Below are positions 36,953 to 46,074 of a stretch of 64,000 bases of DNA, in pieces. Position numbers and translations under genes: made by a program. Positions within the stretch are counted from its first letter, which is position 1, and each line of letters begins with the position of its first letter. This DNA is from Pseudarthrobacter sulfonivorans (lineage in GTDB: Bacteria; Actinomycetota; Actinomycetes; Actinomycetales; Micrococcaceae), in the NCBI RefSeq assembly GCF_014712225.1, contig NZ_JACXBW010000012.1, positions 100,207 to 164,206 of the forward strand, read 5' to 3'. The notes beneath the pieces were generated by a model. That model saw only the letters and a program-made list of their open reading frames with translations, did not search any database and was not told where the DNA came from.

Positions 36953-37652
36953 GCCGCGCAGAAGCACCGTCGGAAAATAGCTGGGGCGTGGCTTGTTGAA
37001 TGCGCTGAACATCCTCAAATACGCCTCGCAGATGCAGGCGGAGAGAGCTGTCGGCGTCGGCCAGGTTGTTCGCTTCCAGGGCGTCCACCACGGCGGTGTG
37101 TTGCTGGATCAGCGTTGCGATGGGCCTGGCATCCAGCAGGCTCAGGCGCCGGGCGCGGTCCAGGTGCGCTTTGGCCGAGTTGACGGCGGCCCACGCCGAC
37201 TCATGGCCCGCCAGCCGCAGGAGTTCGCGGTGAAAATCCTCGTCCAGGCGGAAAAATTCCTCCACGTCGCTGTTGGCCTCGGCAACTGACTGGCCCTGCA
37301 GAATCTCCCGCAGGCCCGCAAGGCCGGCCGCGTCCACCGCAACGTCCTTCAGGGACGCGCATTCGATGGCCTCCCGGACGAACTGCGCCTCCGATACCCG
37401 CGCCAGGTCCACGAGGGAGACGAACGAACCGATCTGGGGGAAGACGTGGACCAGCCCTTCCTCCCGCAGCAGGATCAGGCTCTCCCGCACCGGGGTCCGG
37501 CTCACGCCCAGCTCCTGCGCCAGTTCGTTCTCCGAGAGCGGCTCGCCCGGGGGGAGCTGCAGGGAGATGATGCGACGCCTGAGCGTTTCCAGGGTCTGGT
37601 CCCGGACGGACAGCCGCGGCTGCTGTCCCGTGCCGCGTTTCTCGGTTGCCAT
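36921..37652 (-). CDS. GntR/FadR-family regulator (FCD domain)
   Basis: The 243-residue protein has an N-terminal winged helix (LSENELAQELGVSRTPVRESLILLREEGLV) and a C-terminal all-helical FCD domain. FCD metal-binding positions are visible in DEDFHRELLRLAGHESAW. FCD regulators respond to small organic acids. It is divergent from an aldonate/uronate catabolic operon and is very likely its repressor. Repeated ATGGTAGT boxes lie in the shared promoter region. Confidence 0.88.
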   Translation of the reverse strand: MATEKRGTGQQPRLSVRDQTLETLRRRIISLQLPPGEPLSENELAQELGVSRTPVRESLILLREEGLVHVFPQIGSFVSLVDLARVSEAQFVREAIECASLKDVAVDAAGLAGLREILQGQSVAEANSDVEEFFRLDEDFHRELLRLAGHESAWAAVNSAKAHLDRARRLSLLDARPIATLIQQHTAVVDALEANNLADADSSLRLHLRGVFEDVQRIQQATPQLFSDGASARPSRRSVARLA

Positions 37653-37670
37653 GGCTCCAGTCTATTACCC

Positions 37671-37705
37671 TTGACACACTAGAATGGTAGTGCTTGTATG
37701 GTAGT
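37671..37705 (+). promoter_or_regulatory. Operon promoter with GntR-type repeats
   Basis: A consensus -35 TTGACA (37671-37676) and a -10-like TTGTAT (37694-37699) are spaced 17 bp and face the transporter gene. ATGGTAGT occurs at 37684-37691 and again at 37698-37705 (14-bp period), overlapping spacer and -10. That is a good position for repression by the divergent FCD regulator. Confidence 0.55.
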
Positions 37706-37802
37706 AGCAAAACGGGGTGCTGGCGGTCACACGTGCGGAACGTCAGCCCAGCTTCTCCCCCTTCCTCCCCTTCGTTTTTCATCGCCTGCAAAGGAGCATT
37801 AG

Positions 37803-39185
37803 ATGACTGAAAGCATCGCGCCGCCCACCACCAAGCCAGAAGAAAAACCCACCCGTGAACTGGCCAAAGTCGCCGTCTCCGGCTGGCTGGGAACCGCCAT
37901 GGAATTCATGGACTTCCAGTTGTACTCGCTGGCAGCAGCCATCGTTTTCAACAAGCTCTTTTTCCCCGACGTCAGCCCGATCATTGGCCTGATCGCCGCC
38001 ATGGCAACCTACGGCGTGGGCTACGTAGCCCGTCTGGCAGGCGCCGTCTACTTCGGCCGCATGGGTGACAGGATCGGCCGCAAGAAGGTCCTGTTCATCA
38101 CCATCGCACTCATGGGCGCCTCCACGACGCTGATCGGCGTTCTTCCCACCCACGCGATGATCGGCATCTGGGCCCCCATCCTGCTGGTCGCGTTGCGCCT
38201 GGCGCAGGGCTTCGGCGCCGGTGCCGAGATCGCCGGAGCCACCGTGATGCTGGCTGAGTTCGCTCCCGCCCGCCGCCGCGGCCTCATCTCCTCCCTCGTG
38301 TGCCTGGGTACGAACTCCGGCACCCTCGCTGCCTCCGCCATCTGGGCAATCCTCGTCTCCACCCTCTCTGAAGCGGACCTGCTCAGCTGGGGCTGGCGCA
38401 TTCCCTTCCTGTTCAGCTTCGTGCTGATGATCTTCGCGGTCTGGGTCCGCCGTTCCCTCAAGGAAAGCCCCGTCTTCGAAGAGCGCGCCGACGTCGTCGA
38501 CGGTGTTGCACTGTCCAAGCGCGAGATCGCCGCGGCTGAGGAACTTGCCAAGACCAGCACCATCGAAGCTGCACTGCACCAGCGCAAGGGCAAGGCCTTC
38601 CTGATCGCCCTCGGCCTGCGGTTCGGGCAGGCCGGCAACTCCGGACTCGTCCAGACCTTCCTGGTCGGCTACCTCGCCACCGTCCTCCTGGTGGACAAGG
38701 GCGTCGGCACAACCGCCATCATGTACGGCTCCCTGCTCGGCTTCGTGACCATCCCGATCATGGGCCTGCTCGGTGACCGCTTCGGCCGCCGGCCCCTCTA
38801 CCTGGTCCTGAGTTCGCTGACCGCACTGTTCGCCATCCCCATGATGCTGATGGTCACCAGCGGAAACACCGCCCTCATCACCGTCGCCATGGTGATCGGA
38901 CTGAACCTGGGCGTGCTGAGCCTCTTCGCCATGGAAAGCGTCACCATGGCCGAGTTCTTCGGCGCCCGTACCCGCTTCACCCAGCTCGCGCTGGCCAAGG
39001 AAATCGGCGGGATCCTGGCCACGGCCATCGGGCCGCTACTGGCCGCCACCCTCACGGCGATCACCGGTCACTGGTGGCCGCTGGCTGCGATGCTCATCGC
39101 CTACTCGCTGATCACCCTCATCTCGGCCTTCGTTGGTCCTGAGGTCCGTGGCCGCGACATGGTCCGCCTGGAAGACGCCGTATGA
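37803..39185 (+). CDS. MFS transporter, metabolite:H+ symporter type
   Basis: The 460-residue, 12-helix carrier belongs to the MHS group: it has AVSGWLGTAMEFMDFQLYSLAA at the first helix and the loop motif GRMGDRIGRKKVLFITI between helices 2 and 3. Members import organic acids or osmolytes with protons. As first gene of the uronate/aldonate operon it probably imports the sugar acid metabolised by the following enzymes. Its stop overlaps the dehydrogenase start (ATGA). Confidence 0.9.
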   Translation: MTESIAPPTTKPEEKPTRELAKVAVSGWLGTAMEFMDFQLYSLAAAIVFNKLFFPDVSPIIGLIAAMATYGVGYVARLAGAVYFGRMGDRIGRKKVLFITIALMGASTTLIGVLPTHAMIGIWAPILLVALRLAQGFGAGAEIAGATVMLAEFAPARRRGLISSLVCLGTNSGTLAASAIWAILVSTLSEADLLSWGWRIPFLFSFVLMIFAVWVRRSLKESPVFEERADVVDGVALSKREIAAAEELAKTSTIEAALHQRKGKAFLIALGLRFGQAGNSGLVQTFLVGYLATVLLVDKGVGTTAIMYGSLLGFVTIPIMGLLGDRFGRRPLYLVLSSLTALFAIPMMLMVTSGNTALITVAMVIGLNLGVLSLFAMESVTMAEFFGARTRFTQLALAKEIGGILATAIGPLLAATLTAITGHWWPLAAMLIAYSLITLISAFVGPEVRGRDMVRLEDAV

Positions 39186-40207
39186 AAGCCGTTGTCGTCC
39201 ATGGCGCCAACGATCTCCGGATCGACGAGCGGCCGGAGCCGGTGGCCGGCCCCGGAGAGGTAGTGCTCGACGTCGAATGGGGCGGCATCTGCGGATCTGA
39301 CCTTTCGTACTGGCGTCACGGGGCCTCCGGGACTGCCGCGCTGAAGTCGCCTCTCGTTCTCGGCCACGAGGTGGCCGGCCGGATCGCCCAGCTCGGTGCC
39401 GGCGTCGAAGACCTGCAGATCGGCCAGCCCGTCACCGTCCACCCTGCCGAACTGGTGGGAAACGGCACCATGCCGGCCCGCTTGGCCGGCAGGACCAACC
39501 TCTACCCGCAGATCCGGTACTTCGGCTCCGCGGCCTTCGATCCGCACACTGACGGCGGCTTCAGCGAGCGCAAGCTCGCCCGGGTTTCCCAGATCCGGCC
39601 GCTGCCCGACGGCGTCAGCACACTGCACGGCGCACTGGCCGAACCGCTCGCCGTCGCCATGCACGCGGTCAGCCGCGCCGGCGACCTCACCGGACGGGAC
39701 GTCCTGGTCAACGGGGCCGGACCCATCGGCTCCCTGGTGGTGGCAGCGGCCAAATTCGCCGGCGCCCGGACCGTCATCGCCGCCGACATCAACGACTCCG
39801 CGCTGCAGATCGCCAAGGCCATGGGCGCAGATGAGCTCCGGAACGTCTCCGGCGGCGGCAGCCTGCCGGAGGACATGGAGCTCGTCTTCGAGGCTTCCGG
39901 GATTCCCGCGGTGCTCGGCGGCGTCCTCCGCGCCACGGCACGCGGCGGCACCCTCATCCAGGTCGGAAACCTGCCCGGAGCCCCCGCCCCGGCCGCCCTG
40001 GGTGACCTGGTCACGCGCGAAATCACCTGGATCGGCTCCTACCGTTTTGTGGACGAGATCAGCGACGCCCTCAAAGCCATGGCCGCAGGCCTTGATGTTT
40101 CCCCGGTCATCACGCACACGTATGGGATCGACCAGGCAGCCGAAGCAATGCGCGTGTTCGGCGATCCTGCCTCCGGCAGCAGCAAAGTCATGCTGAAGCT
40201 CAGCTGA
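39182..40207 (+). CDS. Zinc-dependent L-idonate/L-gulonate 5-dehydrogenase
   Basis: This 341-residue medium-chain dehydrogenase has the catalytic zinc ligand block GGICGSDLSYWRHGASG, the GHEVAGRI motif, and a Rossmann NGAGPIGSLVVAAAK. The IdnD/RspB-like subgroup oxidises L-idonate or L-gulonate at C5. The structural zinc Cys cluster is absent or reduced, as in IdnD. In this operon the more coherent reading is L-gulonate to D-fructuronate, the substrate of the fructuronate reductase encoded downstream. Idonate remains an alternative. Confidence 0.82.
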   Translation: MKAVVVHGANDLRIDERPEPVAGPGEVVLDVEWGGICGSDLSYWRHGASGTAALKSPLVLGHEVAGRIAQLGAGVEDLQIGQPVTVHPAELVGNGTMPARLAGRTNLYPQIRYFGSAAFDPHTDGGFSERKLARVSQIRPLPDGVSTLHGALAEPLAVAMHAVSRAGDLTGRDVLVNGAGPIGSLVVAAAKFAGARTVIAADINDSALQIAKAMGADELRNVSGGGSLPEDMELVFEASGIPAVLGGVLRATARGGTLIQVGNLPGAPAPAALGDLVTREITWIGSYRFVDEISDALKAMAAGLDVSPVITHTYGIDQAAEAMRVFGDPASGSSKVMLKLS

Positions 40208-40218
40208 CCCCCCACTCT

Positions 40219-40284
40219 CCCAACTGAGTAGCAGCAGATGTCGTTTTGACGGCTCATAACGGCATCTGCTGCTACCTACTTGCA
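40219..40284. repeat. 66-bp hairpin element, copy 2 (imperfect arms)
   Basis: The left arm at 40219-40245 and right arm at 40258-40284 share the core GTAGCAGCAGATG/CATCTGCTGCTAC around a 12-nt loop, with several mismatches near the outer ends. It has the same length and core as the copy at 27554. It lies inside the catabolic operon between the dehydrogenase and mannonate dehydratase genes, so it may weaken or process the transcript. Confidence 0.82.
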
Positions 40285-40313
40285 CCCATCCCACACACCT
40301 GAAGGACCAACCA

Positions 40314-41525
40314 GTGAAGATCACCGACGCACGGGTAGTGGTTTCGTCGCCCGGACGGAATTACGTCACGCTCGTTATTGAAACCGAGGACGGCATCACC
40401 GGCATCGGCGACGCCACCCTCAACGGCCGCGAGCTGGCCGTGGCGTCATACCTGTCCGAGCACCTCTGCCCGCTGCTGATCGGCCGGGACGCGCGCCGGA
40501 TCGAGGACGCCTGGCAGTACTTCTACAAGGGCGCCTACTGGCGCCGCGGCCCGGTGACCATGACGGCGATCGCCGCCATCGACGTCGCCCTCTGGGACAT
40601 CAAAGGCAAGGCCGCCGGCATGCCGGTCTACGAACTCCTCGGCGGGGCAGCCCGCGAGGGTGTGATGGTCTACGGCCACGCCAGCGGAGCCACACTGCAG
40701 GACCTGAGCGCCGACTTCCAGCACCATCTGGACCTCGGCTACAAAGCCATCCGCGTTCAGGCGGCCGTGCCCGGACTGGAGAAGACCTACGGCATTGCAC
40801 CGGTGGACGGGAAGATGTACGAGCCCGCCAGCGGCAACGTCCCGCAGGAGGACACCTGGGAGACGTCGGCGTACCTGGACTTCGCACCCAGGATGATGGC
40901 CCACGTCCGCGAGGAATTCGGCTACGGCGTCCACGTCCTCCACGACGTCCATCACCGCCTCTCACCGATCGAGGCAGGGCGGCTGGGCACATCGCTGGAA
41001 GAGTACCGGCCGTTCTGGATCGAGGATCCGACGCCGGCCGAGGACCAGTCGGCGTTCCGCCTGATCCGCCAGCACACCACCACACCCATCGCGGTGGGCG
41101 AGGTCTTCAACTCCATCTGGGACTGCCAGCAGCTCATCACCGAACGGCTCATCGACTACATTCGAACCTCCGTCTCGCACGCCGGCGGCATCACGCACCT
41201 GCGCCGGATCTTCTCCCTCGCGGACCTGTACGGGGTGCGCTCCGGCTCGCACGGCGCGGGCGATCTTTCGCCGGCCTCGTTCGCGGCCGCCCTGCACGTG
41301 GACATGAGCATCCCCAACTTCGGCATCCAGGAATACATGGGCCACCGGGAGCCCGCCAACGAAGTATTCACGTCTTCCTACACCTTCAACGACGGCTACA
41401 TGCACCCGGGCGACGCACCCGGCATCGGCGTAGAGTTCAACGAGGAAGCCGCCGCCCGCTTCCCCTTTGACCCCAAATACCTGCCGATCAACCGGCGGCT
41501 CGACGGATCGGTGCATGACTGGTGA
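40314..41525 (+). CDS. manD: D-mannonate dehydratase, enolase superfamily (ManD)
   Basis: This 403-residue protein dehydrates D-mannonate to 2-keto-3-deoxygluconate. It shows the ManD-type start [39 protein letters not shown], the capping loop [23 protein letters not shown], metal-binding acids in [10 protein letters not shown] and GEVFNS, and SHGAGDLSP with the catalytic His. ManD paralogues vary in activity (mannonate, gluconate or nearly inactive). The presence of fructuronate reductase beside it supports mannonate. Its stop overlaps the kinase GTG. Confidence 0.88.
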   Translation: MKITDARVVVSSPGRNYVTLVIETEDGITGIGDATLNGRELAVASYLSEHLCPLLIGRDARRIEDAWQYFYKGAYWRRGPVTMTAIAAIDVALWDIKGKAAGMPVYELLGGAAREGVMVYGHASGATLQDLSADFQHHLDLGYKAIRVQAAVPGLEKTYGIAPVDGKMYEPASGNVPQEDTWETSAYLDFAPRMMAHVREEFGYGVHVLHDVHHRLSPIEAGRLGTSLEEYRPFWIEDPTPAEDQSAFRLIRQHTTTPIAVGEVFNSIWDCQQLITERLIDYIRTSVSHAGGITHLRRIFSLADLYGVRSGSHGAGDLSPASFAAALHVDMSIPNFGIQEYMGHREPANEVFTSSYTFNDGYMHPGDAPGIGVEFNEEAAARFPFDPKYLPINRRLDGSVHDW

Positions 41526-42517
41526 ACAACCCAACCCAAAGACCCGCCGCGCCGTTCGACGTCGTGGTGATGGGCGAGATCCTCGTTGAAGTAGCCACCG
41601 ACGTCGCGTTCGCCCACGGCGTGCCGGCCCAACTCGGCATTTCCGGGGACGCCCTCAACGTTGCCGCCGCGGCGGCCGCAGCCGGCGCCCGCGTTGGCCT
41701 GCTGTCGGTGCTGACCGACGACGACCTGGGCAAGGCCATCGCCGCCCGGATCGTGGAGCTCGGCATTGACCCCGACCTGCTGAGATTCCGGACCGGCCAG
41801 CAGGGCGTGTACCTGGTGCACTGCGACCCCGACGGGCAGCGCGAGTTCTCCTACGCCCGCAGCGGCAGCGTCGGCTCCAGCCTGGGCCCTGACGACGTTG
41901 ACCCTGGTGTGTTTTCAGCCGCCGGGGCCGTGGTGGCGGGCGGCATCGCCTGCGCCATTTCGGCATCCTCCCGAGCGGCGGTGGTGAAGGCCGCCGGGCT
42001 GTGCCAGCGCTTCGTCTTCGATCCGAACTTCCGCCCCCGGCTCACGTCCGTGGAGGACGCGACGGCGGCACTCCTGCTGCTCGCGCCGCGCACCTTCCTG
42101 GTGACGCCGTCGTTCCCGGGCGAAACGTCCGCGCTCCTCGGCTGCTCCACAGCCGCCGAGGCCGCTGCGAAACTCCGCGGCCTCGGCGCTGCCAACGTCG
42201 CCGTGACCTGCGGGGCAGACGGAATCCAGCTCGACGGCGAAGGCCGGGAGAGCACGTGGATCGACTCCATCCCGGCGCCCGCAGTAGTGGACCAGACCGG
42301 GGCCGGCGACGCGTTCGTGGGCACCCTGACCGCCCGGATGGTCCTGGGCGACAGCCTTCCCGTGGCTGCCCGGTACGGTGCGGCGGCGGCGTCGCTGGTG
42401 GTAGGCGGCAAGGGCGGCACAGGGTTCATCCCCACCTTCGAGCAGACGCGGGCCCACGCAACCGCCGGCTCCGGTGCCGCCCCGGCAGGCGAAGGAGTGC
42501 AGCCATCACACGCCTAA
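41522..42517 (+). CDS. PfkB-family kinase, likely 2-keto-3-deoxygluconate kinase
   Basis: The 331-residue protein has the PfkB C-terminal signature [17 protein letters not shown] with the catalytic Asp, and the N-terminal [38 protein letters not shown] block. By context it phosphorylates KDG to KDPG for the aldolase encoded two genes later. The last three residues (SHA) and TAA stop appear only because CCATCA replaces an expected CCATGA. A G at 42507 would end the kinase at 42508 and create an ATGA overlap with the next gene. Confidence 0.85.
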   Translation: MNNPTQRPAAPFDVVVMGEILVEVATDVAFAHGVPAQLGISGDALNVAAAAAAAGARVGLLSVLTDDDLGKAIAARIVELGIDPDLLRFRTGQQGVYLVHCDPDGQREFSYARSGSVGSSLGPDDVDPGVFSAAGAVVAGGIACAISASSRAAVVKAAGLCQRFVFDPNFRPRLTSVEDATAALLLLAPRTFLVTPSFPGETSALLGCSTAAEAAAKLRGLGAANVAVTCGADGIQLDGEGRESTWIDSIPAPAVVDQTGAGDAFVGTLTARMVLGDSLPVAARYGAAAASLVVGGKGGTGFIPTFEQTRAHATAGSGAAPAGEGVQPSHA

Positions 42518-43974
42518 GCGCAGCCTCCCTCGCCGCCACGGGTGTCCAGCGGCCGCTGCTGGCCCCCGGCACGCTCCGGCCCGGCATTGTGCACCTTGGC
42601 CTGGGTGCCTTCGCCCGCGCCCACACCGCGGTGTTCACCGAAAAAGCCATGCTCGCCACCGGTTCGTCGGACTGGGGAATCGTTGGCGTGACCCAGCGTT
42701 CGGAAACCGTCGCCCGCCAACTCGAACCGCAGGACGGACTGTTCACGGTCGCGGAGCGCGGCAACGGGGCGGCTCCGCTGCATGTGGTCTCCAGCATTGT
42801 GGAGGCCATCTCCGGCCGGGACCATCCCGCAAAAGTCGTGGACCGGATCGCCGCCGCCACCACGCAGGTGGTAACCCTGACCGTCACCGAGAAGGGCTAC
42901 CGGATTGATCCGCACACCGGGTCCCTCAACACCACTGATGCACAGGTGCAGGCCGACCTCGCCGGCAACCCGCCGCAGACAGCCATCGGACAGATCACCC
43001 GGGGCATCCAGCAGCGGGCCAGTACCGGCGGAGGACCGCTCACGGTGGTCTCCTGCGACAACCTGCCGGGCAACGGGGAGCTGACCGGCACCCTGGTCCG
43101 CGCATTTGCCGCCGCCCTGCCGGATGCAGAATCAGGCCCCCTGCTGACCTGGCTGGACGCCAACGTCACGTTCCCGAGCACCATGGTGGACCGGATGGTG
43201 CCGGCCACCACGGCCGGTGACCTTGACGCCGTCGAACATGAACTCGGCCTCCGCGATGAGGCCGCCGTGATGGCCGAGCCCTTTATGCAGTGGGTCATCG
43301 AGGATAACTTCGCCGGTGACCGGCCCGCCTGGGAGGAAGCCGGCGCGCTGTTCAGCACCGACGTCGCTGCATGGGAGGCGGCCAAGCTCCGCCTGCTCAA
43401 CGCCAGCCACTCCATGCTCGCCTACCTTGGCCTGGCCACCGGCAAGGTGACCATCAGCGAGGCCGTGGGCGAGGACGCCTTCCGTGCAGCCTGCGGCCGG
43501 ATGATGGCTGAGGACGCCCTGCCCACCATCAGCCTCCCCGCCGGCCTGGACGGCGGCACCTACTGCGCCCAGGTCCTGGAACGCTTCGCCAACCCGGCGC
43601 TGGGGCACACCACAGCCAAGGTGGGCAGCGATGGCTCGCAGAAGATCGGCCTGCGGCTGCTGACCACGGTCCGGGCAAACCTCGACGCCGGCCGCGCACC
43701 GCGGTGGGCAGCCCTCGCCGTTGCCGCGTGGATGCACCACGTGGCCACCACCGCCGCGGATGCGCTGAACGATCCCCTCGCCGCTGAACTCCAGGCGGCC
43801 TTGCCGGCGGAGCGTTCCGCCGCAAGCGTGGTTCCGGCGCTGCTGGGCGTGCGAAGCATTTTCGACGCCGAACTCGCGGCCAACACCACCTTCACGGACC
43901 TGCTCACGCACTGGTACCGCGTCATCGACACCGACGGGCTGGACGGCCTGAGAAAAGAGATCACCCATGGCTGA
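42505..43974 (+). CDS. Fructuronate reductase/mannitol dehydrogenase family, with apparent ATC start
   Basis: This long-chain polyol dehydrogenase-type enzyme (about 489 residues) is likely D-fructuronate reductase, making D-mannonate with NADH. The Rossmann motif is GIVHLGLGAFARAHTAVFTE. CDNLPGNG and FPSTMVDRMVPAT carry family residues, and KLRLLNASHSMLAYLG contains the catalytic Lys-Asn-His set. The family N-terminus [18 protein letters not shown] starts right after ATC 42505, which has AAGGAG 7 nt upstream. No ATG, GTG or TTG fits there. The next in-frame GTG (42589) would cut the first strand. Either a rare ATC start or a recent point mutation or sequencing error is implied. Confidence 0.8.
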   Translation: MTRLSAASLAATGVQRPLLAPGTLRPGIVHLGLGAFARAHTAVFTEKAMLATGSSDWGIVGVTQRSETVARQLEPQDGLFTVAERGNGAAPLHVVSSIVEAISGRDHPAKVVDRIAAATTQVVTLTVTEKGYRIDPHTGSLNTTDAQVQADLAGNPPQTAIGQITRGIQQRASTGGGPLTVVSCDNLPGNGELTGTLVRAFAAALPDAESGPLLTWLDANVTFPSTMVDRMVPATTAGDLDAVEHELGLRDEAAVMAEPFMQWVIEDNFAGDRPAWEEAGALFSTDVAAWEAAKLRLLNASHSMLAYLGLATGKVTISEAVGEDAFRAACGRMMAEDALPTISLPAGLDGGTYCAQVLERFANPALGHTTAKVGSDGSQKIGLRLLTTVRANLDAGRAPRWAALAVAAWMHHVATTAADALNDPLAAELQAALPAERSAASVVPALLGVRSIFDAELAANTTFTDLLTHWYRVIDTDGLDGLRKEITHG

Positions 43975-44596
43975 CGCAACCAGCGTCCTGCACGTTTCCC
44001 CCGTAATTCCCGTAGTCACCATCGCCGACCCACAGCATGCCGTTCCCGTGGCCAGGGCACTGGCCGATGGCGGCGTGCGGATCATCGAGCTCACGCTCCG
44101 GACCGACAGCGCCCTCGAATCGCTGAAGCGCATCGCCGCCGAAGTTCCGGACATCCTGGTGGGCGCCGGCACTATCCTCACTCCGACCCAGGCCGACGCC
44201 GCGGTGGGAGCCGGTGCCCAGTTCCTGGTGAGCCCCGGCGTGACGCCGTCTCTGCTGGACCACATGCTGACCCTGGGCGTCCCGATCCTGCCCGGCGTGG
44301 CCACCGTGGGCGAGGTGATGGCGCTCCTGGAACGGGGCATCACGGCCATGAAGTTCTTCCCCGCAGGCCCTGCCGGCGGTCCCGACTATCTCGCCGCCAT
44401 CGGAGCACCCATCCCGCAGGTGCAGTTCTGCCCGACCGGCGGGGTAAGCCTGGACTCCGCACCGGGCTATCTTTCGCTCCCGAATGTCTCCTGCGTGGGA
44501 GGCAGCTGGCTGACCCCCAAGGCCGCAGTGGAAAGCAACGATTGGGCGCAGATCACCAGGCTCGCACGCGAAGCTGCCGGACTCAGCCGCGACTAG
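43967..44596 (+). CDS. eda: KDPG/KHG aldolase
   Basis: This 209-residue class I aldolase cleaves 2-keto-3-deoxy-6-phosphogluconate to pyruvate and glyceraldehyde 3-phosphate. Motifs are RIIELTLRT with the Glu/Arg pair, VGAGTILTP, FLVSPG, MKFFPAG with the Schiff-base Lys, and FCPTGGVSLD. Its start overlaps the reductase end by 8 bp. It closes the pathway whose earlier steps are encoded upstream. Confidence 0.92.
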   Translation: MADATSVLHVSPVIPVVTIADPQHAVPVARALADGGVRIIELTLRTDSALESLKRIAAEVPDILVGAGTILTPTQADAAVGAGAQFLVSPGVTPSLLDHMLTLGVPILPGVATVGEVMALLERGITAMKFFPAGPAGGPDYLAAIGAPIPQVQFCPTGGVSLDSAPGYLSLPNVSCVGGSWLTPKAAVESNDWAQITRLAREAAGLSRD

Positions 44597-44720
44597 CCCC
44601 CGGGTGCCGGCAAGATCCCGCACCGCGAAAGCCATGGCGAAAGCCCCGGGCGGTAGCTAGAGTGGGAGCCGGTTCGGTATTCACTTCGACGGACCGGAGC
44701 GGGAGGGGAGGTGTTTTTTG

Positions 44721-44801
44721 ATGATTGTTATTGCCGTGGGCCCTCGGCGCCTCGAAACCATCAAAATAACCATCCCCGTCTCCAGCTTCCGTACCGCATA
44801 G
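44721..44801 (+). CDS. Possible 26-residue leader peptide upstream of rsgA
   Basis: ATG 44721 has a strong GGAGG 9 nt upstream, followed by 26 codons to TAG 44801. The peptide reads MIVIAVGPRRLETIKITIPV and six more residues. It lies in a 286-bp gap before rsgA. Partly complementary AT-rich stretches near its two ends (around 44718 and 44760) could pair. It could be a translational leader or a chance frame. No conserved family is recognised. Confidence 0.35.
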   Translation: MIVIAVGPRRLETIKITIPVSSFRTA

Positions 44802-44882
44802 GGCACTGCCCGCGGAGTGCCGCACCGTTGGGCCTTGCCCGGGAGTGGCCGGTGCCAGGGGACTTTTTCCCGAGGTATCAAA

Positions 44883-46043
44883 GTGAAAAATTCTTCAGGC
44901 CCCGGCCTGGTCAGTCCTGTCACGTCCACCACCGGCCCAACCCTTTACGGCTACAACGCCGCGATCGCACGGCACTTCACCGAAAACCCCTTGCCTGTCT
45001 GTGGCGCGGATAATCCCTGCGAGCCCGGCCGGGTGGTGCGGGTTGACCGCAGCCTGGTCCTGGTGGCCGTGGGCGCGGAACTCCTGCACCTTCCCTACCC
45101 GCTTGATGCCGGCGTGCCGGTCACGGGCGACTGGGTTTGGATAGGACCGAACCGCGCGGGTGACCGACAGATTCTCGGCATACTGCCCCGGCGTTCGGAG
45201 CTCAGCCGGAAGCGCGCCTTCGAGGACTCCTCCGCCGCGCAGGTCCTGGCGGCCAACATGGACGTGATCGGCGTCGTAGTTCCGGTTGACCGTCCGCTCA
45301 CGCACAACCGTCTCGAACGGACACTCGTCGCCGCCTGGGATTCAGGCGCCGTTCCCCTGGTGATTATCACCAAGGCGGACCTGGCGAACGTGGCGGACGA
45401 CGTCGTCGGGGAGGGCATCCTGCAGGCAGCAGGTGTTGACGTGGTCACCACATCCGCGGAGAGCGGGGACGGGATCGGTGATCTTTTGGCACGTCTGCCG
45501 CCGCGCAGCACGCTTGTCCTGCTGGGGCCCTCCGGCGCAGGTAAATCCACCCTGATCAACGCCCTTGTTGGCCACAACGTACAGCACACAGGCGACGTCC
45601 GCTCCGGTGACTTCAGGGGCAGGCACACCACGACCTCCCGGGAGCTTGTAGCGCTGGCGGACGGCACCGTCCTCATGGACACTCCCGGCGTCCGCGGGTT
45701 CGGGCTTTTCGACGCCGACGACGGCATGGAGCAGATGTTCGGTGATGTGGAGGAGCTCGCCGGCCTCTGCCGGTTTTCCGACTGCGCCCATCAGCAGGAA
45801 CCCGGCTGCGCCGTGCAGGCCGCCCTGTCTGACGGCACGCTCGAGGACCGCCGCTGGAATAACTACCGGAAGCTGCAACGCGAACTGGCTGCGCTGGCCC
45901 GCCGTAAGGATGCCGCAGCCAGCCGCGCCTACCAGCGTGAGTGGCACCAAAAGGTGGTCGGTGGAGGGAAATCCCAGCGTTCTGTAGAGCGGGCCAGGTC
46001 AGAGCGGGAGGAGGAACAGCGGTCAAGGCGACGGCGGCGCTGA
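44883..46043 (+). CDS. rsgA: Ribosome small-subunit maturation GTPase RsgA
   Basis: The protein has 386 residues from GTG 44883, with GAGG 7 nt upstream. It has an N-terminal OB fold, then a circularly permuted GTPase with G4 TKADL, G1 GPSGAGKSTL and G3 DTPG in that order. A C-terminal zinc site follows (CRFSDCAHQQEPGCAVQ), with a basic tail. RsgA checks late 30S subunit assembly. The N-terminal extension of about 20 residues is longer than in E. coli. Confidence 0.92.
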   Translation: MKNSSGPGLVSPVTSTTGPTLYGYNAAIARHFTENPLPVCGADNPCEPGRVVRVDRSLVLVAVGAELLHLPYPLDAGVPVTGDWVWIGPNRAGDRQILGILPRRSELSRKRAFEDSSAAQVLAANMDVIGVVVPVDRPLTHNRLERTLVAAWDSGAVPLVIITKADLANVADDVVGEGILQAAGVDVVTTSAESGDGIGDLLARLPPRSTLVLLGPSGAGKSTLINALVGHNVQHTGDVRSGDFRGRHTTTSRELVALADGTVLMDTPGVRGFGLFDADDGMEQMFGDVEELAGLCRFSDCAHQQEPGCAVQAALSDGTLEDRRWNNYRKLQRELAALARRKDAAASRAYQREWHQKVVGGGKSQRSVERARSEREEEQRSRRRRR

Positions 46044-46074
46044 GCGGCCCGGCGCCGGATGGCAGGATGGAACC

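Noticed and set aside
42001..42504. Extended upstream frame in phase with the fructuronate reductase
   Set aside because: Its residues are Arg/Pro/Gly-rich, read from the kinase gene in another frame. The family N-terminus begins only at about 42505.
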